Shown piece by piece: positions 32,802 through 38,564 of a stretch of 38,564 nucleotides of DNA (its first letter is position 1; every line of letters starts with the position of its first letter). The DNA is from Flavobacteriales bacterium UBA2619. GTDB taxonomy: Bacteria; Bacteroidota; Bacteroidia; Flavobacteriales_D; Sanyastnellaceae. The position numbers and the translations under genes were made by a program. Below the pieces are notes generated by a model. That model was not told where the DNA came from. It did not search any database and saw only the letters and a program-made list of their open reading frames with translations. The stretch spans positions 1 through 38,564 of the forward strand of contig DDJR01000091.1 of NCBI GenBank assembly GCA_002339135.1. Reading direction: 5' to 3'.

Positions 32802-35800
32802 CTACTGAAGATCTTCACAAGTAGCACCATATGCAATTAAGAAGTCAAGCAAGTCGGCAGAACCAATCTCACCATCACCGTTTGTATCAAACGGACAACT
32901 TCCTCCTGTACATGGCTCAGTTACACATGAACCATCATCATTGTTAGCAAGGGCGTTGAAGTTTTCTGCTTCTTCATTCGTACAGCCAGAGAACACACAC
33001 GATCCATCGTCAGATGAATTTCCAGCATCGTAGTTGTCCGCACTTGCGTAAGTACAACCCTCAGCAATACATGAACCATCATCATCTGTTGCTTCAGCGT
33101 TAAAGTTCTCTGCGTTTGGATTTGTACAACCAAATATCACACATGAACCATCGTCTGATAAAGCTCCAGCATCATAGTTGACAGCATTGGGGTTTGTACA
33201 TCCTGAACAAGAACTGTTGTCTCCTCCGCAAACACCACAGACGTCAACGTCTGTACATGAAGGGAAAGTTAACGTCATTCCCTCAGCGTAGTGAGAATCT
33301 TGAGCTTGGTCACGGATTTGGATGTTCACAATCGCATTGACCTGTCCTGATGTTGTAAACTGGCCAAGTAAAACTCGACCATCTACAGGAACACCTTGAG
33401 CATTCGCACCAGGAACAACAAAGATAGAACCTCCAACAAATGTGTTTACAACAAAGTCGCCTCCTGTGTTAAAGTCGTTTAACGAGGATAAAGCTGAGTC
33501 AAACGCACTGTTTAATCCATCAGCATCACCAGGTGCAGCTCCAATGGTAAACCAACTGTCAAACTCTAGGTTAGGAAAAGCTGAATAGAAGAGTGGATTC
33601 ACTGAACCACCAAAGTCTGCTCCAACAGCATCGTTGTAGAATCCATTTGATGAAGATGAAGTGATCGACCAAGGATTCACATCTGTTCCGTAAACTGCTG
33701 TTACTTCAGCAGCATCTGCAGTCAAATCTGCATACAGACGGTACGTAGTTGCTCCATTCCCAAGTGGATCAGAAGAAACGACCTCGTAAGAAAGACCCGT
33801 AGCAAGACCGTCGCCCCAAGAACATGAACCGTCATCGTATAAAGCAGAAGCATCATAGTTTTGAGCATCTAGGTTTGTACAACCAAAGCATGATGTACCA
33901 TCTCCACCGCAGACACCACAGGCATCATCAGATGAACAAGACCCATCATCAATAACTGCTTCTGAATCATAATTACAAGCTGATGAATCTGTACAACCTC
34001 CACAAGAAGAATTGTCACCTCCACACACACCACATTCATCATCATAAGCACAACTACCACTGTCAATAATGGCAGATGGATCGTAGTTACAAGCTGATGA
34101 ATCTGTACAACCTCCACATGTTGTGCCATCTCCACCACATATTCCACAAACGTCTAGCTGACTGCCATCGCAATCACACTCTCCGTCAGCGATTCCTCCA
34201 CCGCCACATACACCACACTCATCCAGAACGTTTCCAGCACAATCACAAGTACCGTCAGCAATTCCGCCACCTCCACATACGCCGCAATCGTCAAGAACGT
34301 TACCCGCACAGTCACAATCACCATCTGCAATGCCATCTCCACCACAAACACCACACTCGTCATTCACTGAACATGAACCATCATCGAAAGTCGCTGAAGA
34401 ATCATAGTTACAAGCTGATGAATCTGTACAACCTGCACAAGTAGAGTTGTTTCCTCCGCAAACATCACATTCATCGTTTACAGAACAAGAACCATTGTCC
34501 AACTCAGCCAATGGATCATAGTTACAAGCTGTAGGATCCATACAACCCACTCCCACTTGTGGGAATGTTAAGCTCACACCCAAAGCGTAGTGTGAATCTT
34601 GAGCTTGGTCACGGATTTGGATGTTTACAAGTGCATTCACTTGTCCAGATGTTGTAAACTGACCAAGTAGAACTCGACCATCTTCGGGAACACCTTGAGC
34701 ATTCGCTCCAGGAACAACAAAGATAGAACCTCCAACAAACGTGTTTACGACGAAGTCGCCTCCAGTGTTAAAGTCATTTAATGAAGTTAAAGCTGAGTCA
34801 AACGCGCTGTTTAATCCATCAGCATCTCCAGGTTCAGCACCAATCGTAAACCAACTGTCAAACTCTAGATTAGGAAAAGCTGCATAGAACAGTGGATTCA
34901 CTGAACCACCAAAGTCTGATCCTACAGCATCGTTGTAAAATCCATCTGGTGAAGATGAAGCCAACTCCCATGGATTTACATCCGTTCCATACACAGCTGT
35001 TACTTCAGCAGCATCAGCTGATAAATTAGCATACAGACGGTATGTCGTTGCTCCAGTACCAAGTGGATTAGAAGAAACAACCTCGTAAGAAAGACCGGTA
35101 CAAAGACCGTCTCCCCAAGAACATGTGCCATCATCGAATAAAGCTGAAGAGTCATAGTTCTCAGCTTCAGGATTCATACAACCAAAGCATGATGTACCAT
35201 CTCCTCCACACACTTCACAGTCGTCTAACACAGAACATGAACCATCATCAACAACCGCTTCAGAATCGAAGTTACAAGCTGATGAATCTGTACAGCCACC
35301 ACATGATGAGTTGTCACCATCACAAACTCCACACTGATCATCATAAGCACAACTACCGCTATCAATTACAGCAGATGAATCATAATTACAAGCTGATGAA
35401 TCTGTACAACCTCCACATGTTGTTCCATCTCCTCCACAAAGTCCACAAACGTCTAGCTGATTTCCTTCGCAATCACAATTGCCATCTGCGATACCGCCAC
35501 CGCCACATACACCACACTCGTCAAGAACGTTTCCAGCACAATCACATGCACCATCTGCAATTCCGCCACCGCCACATACGCCGCAATCGTCAAGAACGTT
35601 TCCAGCGCAGTCACAAGCTCCGTCAGCAATGCCACTTCCACCGCAAACTCCACACTCATCATTCACTGCACATGAGCCATCATCGATGGTCGATGAAGAA
35701 TCGTAGTTACAAGCTGCAGAATCTGTACAACCTCCACAAGTAGAGTTGTTTCCTCCGCAAACCCCACAATCATCGTTTACAGAACAAGAGCCATTGTCCA

Positions 35801-37085
35801 ATTCAGCCAATGGATCATAATTGCAAGCAGTAGAATCCATACAACCCACTCCCACTTGAGGAAAAGTTAGGGTAATACCCTCAGCGTAATGAGATTCCTG
35901 AGCTTGGTCACGAACTTGAATGTTCACAACAGCATCAACTATCCCAGATGTGGTGAACTGACCGATGAGGACTTTTCCATTTACAGGAACACCTTGGGCG
36001 TTAGCACCAGGTACAATGAAAATAGAACCACCAATAAATGTATTTACGACAAAATCACCCCCTGTATTAAAGTCCGAGATAGAAGTCAGAGCTGCGTCGA
36101 ACGCACTGTTTAAACCATCAGCATCTCCTGGAGCTGCACCAATTGTAAACCAACTGTCAAAGGCAAGGTTAGGGAAAGCTGCATAGAAGAGTGGGTTCAC
36201 TGAACCACCAAAGTCAGATCCTACAGCATCATTGTAAAAACCATCTGCAGATGAAGAAGCAAGCTCCCATGGCTCAGTATCCGTTCCATATACTGCTGTT
36301 GCTTCAGCAGCTTCTGGAGTTAAGTCGGCATACAAGCGGTATGTGTTTTGACCATCACCCATTGGGTTAACAGCTATAGTTTCATATGATAAACCAGACA
36401 CAAGTCCGTCTCCGAAGGTACAAGAACCATCGTCTTCCGACGCAGATGAGTTGTAGTTGTCCGCTGAAGGGTTTGTACAGCCTGGCTGAGCAACAAATGG
36501 AAATGAAATTGAAACACCTTCACTGTTACTTGTATTGGTGTCTAGGTCATCCCACTGAAGATTTACCGTTAGATTCACGATACCGTCAGTCGTAAACTGG
36601 CCGATAAGAACTCGTCCATCATCACCAGCTTCAGCATCAGTCGAAACGTCAGGTATTAAGAAGAAAGAACCTCCAACAAATGCATCTAAAATAAAACCTG
36701 ATCCTGCTTCGAAAGAAGCAAAGGCATCGTCCATTCCAACTTGCTGAATATCACTCGTTCCATTTGAGTCAGAAGATCCAATAGAGAACCAACTGTCATA
36801 TTCCAATGAAGGAAAGGCACCGAAAAAAGCTGGATTAATTGTATTTCCTAAAACACCACCAACAGCATCTTGATAGAAAGCAGTTGTTACACTCAATTCC
36901 ATCGGCGCACTTTCAAGTGCATAAACAGCAACTAGCTCATCTGTTGGGCTATCAAATGTTGCATATACACGATAAACAGTTCCATAAGGTGACTCTGTGT
37001 AAACTTCGCTTTCAAGGCCAATTAAATTAGCTTGAGCAAAACCTGCAGTCAAAGCTGCTAGGACAAATAATAAGTAACGTTTCAT
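32802..37085 (-). CDS. Giant secreted repeat protein: four 'YRVYA' domains, two cysteine-rich arrays, dockerin-like end
   Basis: A 1427-residue protein with signal peptide MKRYLLFVLAALTAGFAQAN. 'YRVYA' domains lie at about 21-198, 228-410, 661-845 and 1096-1275; shared core TYRLYADLT, AVYGTD, FYNDAVG, FDSWFTIGA, GGSIFVVPGANAQGVP, LLGQFTTSG. Domains two and three are each followed by a roughly 240-residue array of cysteine repeats of two kinds: GCTDSSACNYD..IDDGSC and DDCGVCGGGGIADG.CDCAGN, which recall calcium-binding thrombospondin-3-like and ADAMTS-like motifs. The C-terminus has four GCTN-type repeats, then DTNGDGEIGSADLLDFL, a dockerin/EF-hand-like calcium loop, only some 10 residues before the end. 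No T9SS type A or B sorting domain is seen. It is probably an extracellular structural or adhesive protein; how it leaves the cell is unclear. Confidence 0.88.
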   Translation of the reverse strand: MKRYLLFVLAALTAGFAQANLIGLESEVYTESPYGTVYRVYATFDSPTDELVAVYALESAPMELSVTTAFYQDAVGGVLGNTINPAFFGAFPSLEYDSWFSIGSSDSNGTSDIQQVGMDDAFASFEAGSGFILDAFVGGSFFLIPDVSTDAEAGDDGRVLIGQFTTDGIVNLTVNLQWDDLDTNTSNSEGVSISFPFVAQPGCTNPSADNYNSSASEDDGSCTFGDGLVSGLSYETIAVNPMGDGQNTYRLYADLTPEAAEATAVYGTDTEPWELASSSADGFYNDAVGSDFGGSVNPLFYAAFPNLAFDSWFTIGAAPGDADGLNSAFDAALTSISDFNTGGDFVVNTFIGGSIFIVPGANAQGVPVNGKVLIGQFTTSGIVDAVVNIQVRDQAQESHYAEGITLTFPQVGVGCMDSTACNYDPLAELDNGSCSVNDDCGVCGGNNSTCGGCTDSAACNYDSSSTIDDGSCAVNDECGVCGGSGIADGACDCAGNVLDDCGVCGGGGIADGACDCAGNVLDECGVCGGGGIADGNCDCEGNQLDVCGLCGGDGTTCGGCTDSSACNYDSSAVIDSGSCAYDDQCGVCDGDNSSCGGCTDSSACNFDSEAVVDDGSCSVLDDCEVCGGDGTSCFGCMNPEAENYDSSALFDDGTCSWGDGLCTGLSYEVVSSNPLGTGATTYRLYANLSADAAEVTAVYGTDVNPWELASSSPDGFYNDAVGSDFGGSVNPLFYAAFPNLEFDSWFTIGAEPGDADGLNSAFDSALTSLNDFNTGGDFVVNTFVGGSIFVVPGANAQGVPEDGRVLLGQFTTSGQVNALVNIQIRDQAQDSHYALGVSLTFPQVGVGCMDPTACNYDPLAELDNGSCSVNDECDVCGGNNSTCAGCTDSSACNYDSSATFDDGSCSVNDECGVCGGDGIADGDCDCAGNVLDDCGVCGGGGIADGTCDCAGNVLDECGVCGGGGIADGECDCDGSQLDVCGICGGDGTTCGGCTDSSACNYDPSAIIDSGSCAYDDECGVCGGDNSSCGGCTDSSACNYDSEAVIDDGSCSSDDACGVCGGDGTSCFGCTNLDAQNYDASALYDDGSCSWGDGLATGLSYEVVSSDPLGNGATTYRLYADLTADAAEVTAVYGTDVNPWSITSSSSNGFYNDAVGADFGGSVNPLFYSAFPNLEFDSWFTIGAAPGDADGLNSAFDSALSSLNDFNTGGDFVVNTFVGGSIFVVPGANAQGVPVDGRVLLGQFTTSGQVNAIVNIQIRDQAQDSHYAEGMTLTFPSCTDVDVCGVCGGDNSSCSGCTNPNAVNYDAGALSDDGSCVIFGCTNPNAENFNAEATDDDGSCIAEGCTYASADNYDAGNSSDDGSCVFSGCTNEEAENFNALANNDDGSCVTEPCTGGSCPFDTNGDGEIGSADLLDFLIAYGATCEDLQ
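33804..36404 (-). repeat. Two long tandem repeats of about 1.3 kb inside the repeat-protein gene
   Basis: Residues 228-660 (36404-35106) and 661-1094 (35105-33804) are 433- and 434-residue copies of the same unit, one domain plus one cysteine array, nearly identical in protein and very close in DNA. A third, partial unit (residues 1095-1275, 33803-33261) keeps only the domain. Within each array a unit of about 30 residues built on CGVCGGGGIADG repeats three times in a row (around 35450-35670 and 34150-34370). Such repeats change copy number easily. Confidence 0.9.
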
Positions 37086-37137
37086 ATGATTGGTCGATAA
37101 AAATCAGTTAATTAATTGAATGATTCTAGATTAAGAC

Positions 37138-37146
37138 GCAAATTAA
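37138..37146 (-). promoter_or_regulatory. Candidate -7 box for the large repeat-protein gene
   Basis: On the minus strand TTCGTTAATTTGCG contains TTAATTTG, close to TAnnTTTG, about 52 bases before the ATG. The flanks resemble those of the boxes before the adhesin and aldolase genes. No clear -33 element is seen. Confidence 0.3.
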
Positions 37147-37177
37147 CGAATTAGGTTGCTCCTATTAAAATCTTTTC

Positions 37178-38245
37178 TTAGTTTCTATTTATACAATTGA
37201 GATCTTCAAATGCTTGAGACAGTCTTTTCACAAAAGTCTTTTCCCCTTCTCTGAGCCAAACTCGAGGATCATAATATTTTTTGTTGGGTTTATCGTCACC
37301 GTCAGGGTTGCCGATTTGTTCTTTTAAATATTCTGACTTAAGAGCCATGTAATCACGAACACCACAAAGAGAAGCCCACTGCATATCGGTGTCAATGTTC
37401 ATTTTTATAACTCCGTAACCGATCGCCTCACGTATTTCCTCATGTGTGGATCCGCTTCCACCGTGGAACACAAAGTCAACGGGATTGTGACTCAATTCAT
37501 TTTTTTGAGAAATAAATGCTTGGCAGTTTTTTAAAATTACAGGACGAAGCTCAACGTTTCCTGGCTTGTAGACACCATGTACATTTCCGAAAGCGGCGGC
37601 GACAGTAAATCTATCACTCACCATTGAGAGTTCATCAAAGGCATATGATATTTCTTCTGGCTGGGTATAGAGACGTGAGCTATCAATGTCCGTGTTGTCT
37701 ACACCATCCTCCTCTCCTCCTGTTACACCAAGTTCAATCTCTAGGTACATCCCCATCGGTGCCATTCTTGCAAGATACTCTTTACAAGTAGCTACATTTT
37801 CTTCAACGGGCTCCTCACTTAAGTCAATCATATGAGAGCTGTATAAAGGATTTCCTGTTTCTGCAAAATGCTTTTCGCTTGCAGAAATAAGTCCGTCAAT
37901 CCAAGGAAGCAACTTGCGCGCGCAATGGTCTGTGTGCAATATCACAGGTACGCCATACGCCTTGGCCAACGCATGAATATGATGAGCACCAGCTACTGAA
38001 CCAAGAATAGCAGCTTCTTGACCTTCAAGCTTAAGACCTTTTCCAGCATTAAAAACAGCACCTCCATTTGAAAACTGAATGATGACTGGAGAGTTCAACT
38101 CTTTTGCTGTTTCCATAACAGCGTTAACAGAGCTTGATCCAATAACGTTCACCGCAGGCAAGGCATAGCCGTTTAATTTGGCATCATCAAACACTTCACG
38201 AATCTCATCTCCAAACAAAACACCTGATCTAAATTTTTTACTCAT
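37178..38245 (-). CDS. fbaA: Class II fructose-bisphosphate aldolase
   Basis: A 355-residue cytoplasmic zinc enzyme of glycolysis and gluconeogenesis, cleaving fructose 1,6-bisphosphate to glyceraldehyde 3-phosphate and dihydroxyacetone phosphate. The ATG at 38245 (MSKKFRSGVLFGDEIREVFD) gives a start like E. coli FbaA; an in-frame start 21 bases upstream adds only MCTIYIK. Seen are FSNGGAVFNAGKG, ILHTDHCARKLLPWIDG with catalytic Asp106 and zinc ligand His107, MYLEIELGVTGGEEDGVDN, AAFGNVHGVYKPGN with the second zinc His, and VFHGGSGSTHEEIREAI with the third. Length and these motifs place it in class IIA. It is preceded by a good -7 box and has its own transcription unit. Confidence 0.97.
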   Translation of the reverse strand: MSKKFRSGVLFGDEIREVFDDAKLNGYALPAVNVIGSSSVNAVMETAKELNSPVIIQFSNGGAVFNAGKGLKLEGQEAAILGSVAGAHHIHALAKAYGVPVILHTDHCARKLLPWIDGLISASEKHFAETGNPLYSSHMIDLSEEPVEENVATCKEYLARMAPMGMYLEIELGVTGGEEDGVDNTDIDSSRLYTQPEEISYAFDELSMVSDRFTVAAAFGNVHGVYKPGNVELRPVILKNCQAFISQKNELSHNPVDFVFHGGSGSTHEEIREAIGYGVIKMNIDTDMQWASLCGVRDYMALKSEYLKEQIGNPDGDDKPNKKYYDPRVWLREGEKTFVKRLSQAFEDLNCINRN

Positions 38246-38263
38246 CTTAATATATATTGTACA

Positions 38264-38271
38264 CAAAAATA
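38264..38271 (-). promoter_or_regulatory. Candidate -7 box for fbaA
   Basis: On the minus strand TATTTTTG, an exact TAnnTTTG match, lies 18 bases before the fbaA ATG within ATCCGTTATTTTTGTG. No convincing -33 TTTG is visible. Confidence 0.42.
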
Positions 38272-38354
38272 ACGGATTTAATCTTGATCTACACTGCTTT
38301 ACAGTTGTGAGGTTATCAACCAGACATCATTCTTTAAAAAACAAAAAAGAGCAA

Positions 38355-38564
38355 CTACTTTCTCTTTTGAAAAGATCGAACGACCTCTTCAGGAGATATC
38401 CCAAGATGTTTGAGTGACTGCCTGGAGATATCAGCTTCCCTAGAGTCTGGATAAAGTTCAATTACGTTTTTGTACATTTTCTCTGCCATCTCATCATCTT
38501 CCAGCTCGTTTTCATACAAATAACCCACGAGAAGAGCGCACATAACCCCTCTTTCATAGTTGGG
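38355..38564 (-). CDS. TPR-like protein, 5' end cut by window edge
   Basis: The frame is open from the right edge to a TAG stop at 38355-38357, showing the last 69 residues. The visible part contains a tetratricopeptide-like unit (YLYENELEDDEMAEKMYKNV then IELYPDS) in which an A-helix and B-helix with the usual small and large residues can be made out; it ends with LGISPEEVVRSFQKRK. The protein probably has more repeats or other domains beyond the window. No export or enzyme signal is visible in this piece. The function cannot be told. Confidence 0.7.
   Translation of the reverse strand, partial: PNYERGVMCALLVGYLYENELEDDEMAEKMYKNVIELYPDSREADISRQSLKHLGISPEEVVRSFQKRK

Noticed and set aside
34076..35743. 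Long plus-strand open frames rich in His, Leu and Asn
   Set aside because: They are mirror frames of the cysteine-rich repeats of the minus-strand giant protein; low-complexity codons avoid stops on the other strand.

Overview
The window looks like a chromosomal piece of a Bacteroidetes genome, most likely a marine Flavobacteriales (Cryomorphaceae/Schleiferiaceae/Crocinitomicaceae-like) organism. The evidence is: two kinds of type IX secretion (T9SS) C-terminal sorting domain, a PorP/SprF-type outer-membrane protein, an S46 dipeptidyl-peptidase, stand-alone fused isobutyryl-CoA mutase, SprB-like repeats, 'ACNY' and 'CGVCGG' cysteine-rich repeats common in marine Flavobacteriales, and -7 promoter boxes of the TAnnTTTG kind. 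No tRNA, rRNA, CRISPR array, insertion sequence or phage gene was seen. The placement below phylum level is inference.

Layout. 1-8.3 kb: a methyltransferase cut by the left edge, a papain-like (bleomycin hydrolase type) exported peptidase, a divergent M1 metallopeptidase with a long barrel-like C-terminal part, a hypothetical outer-membrane protein, a cyclophilin lipoprotein, a candidate 49-residue gene and an ECF sigma factor. 8.4-11.3 kb: uvrA. 11.3-15.3 kb (minus): a three-gene set of SprB-like adhesin, PorP/SprF protein and a small secreted protein. 15.5-18.9 kb: icmF. 19.0-24.5 kb (minus): a CotH-kinase-domain surface protein downstream of a lysyl-oxidase-domain surface protein. 24.7 kb: a 35-residue membrane peptide. 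24.9-28.9 kb (minus): an S46 peptidase of the DPP11 kind downstream of a T9SS-exported repeat protein. 29.0-31.9 kb (plus): yaaA, an FKBP isomerase and a DUF819 membrane protein. 31.9-32.5 kb: ribA. 32.8-37.1 kb: a 1427-residue secreted repeat protein with 1.3-kb internal tandem repeats. 37.2-38.2 kb: class II fructose-bisphosphate aldolase; then a TPR protein cut by the right edge.

How the genes fit together. Two themes run through the window. One is peptide use: C1, M1 and S46 exported peptidases would release short peptides in the periplasm or at the surface. The other is an elaborate cell surface. A secreted domain of about 180-190 residues (called here the 'YRVYA' domain after its core) occurs in three different genes, six copies in all: at the N-terminus of the SprB-like adhesin, alone in the small protein of the same operon, and four times in the 1427-residue protein. 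Next to these lie a lysyl oxidase that keeps the copper-binding histidines and the Lys/Tyr pair that form the quinone cofactor in animal LOX, and a CotH-type protein kinase domain. Together they could make and modify an extracellular protein matrix. That combined role is inference; the domains and residues are visible in the sequence.

Starts were set by signal peptides and by avoiding overlaps, since Shine-Dalgarno sites are weak or absent. Several genes have therefore been called shorter than their longest open frame.
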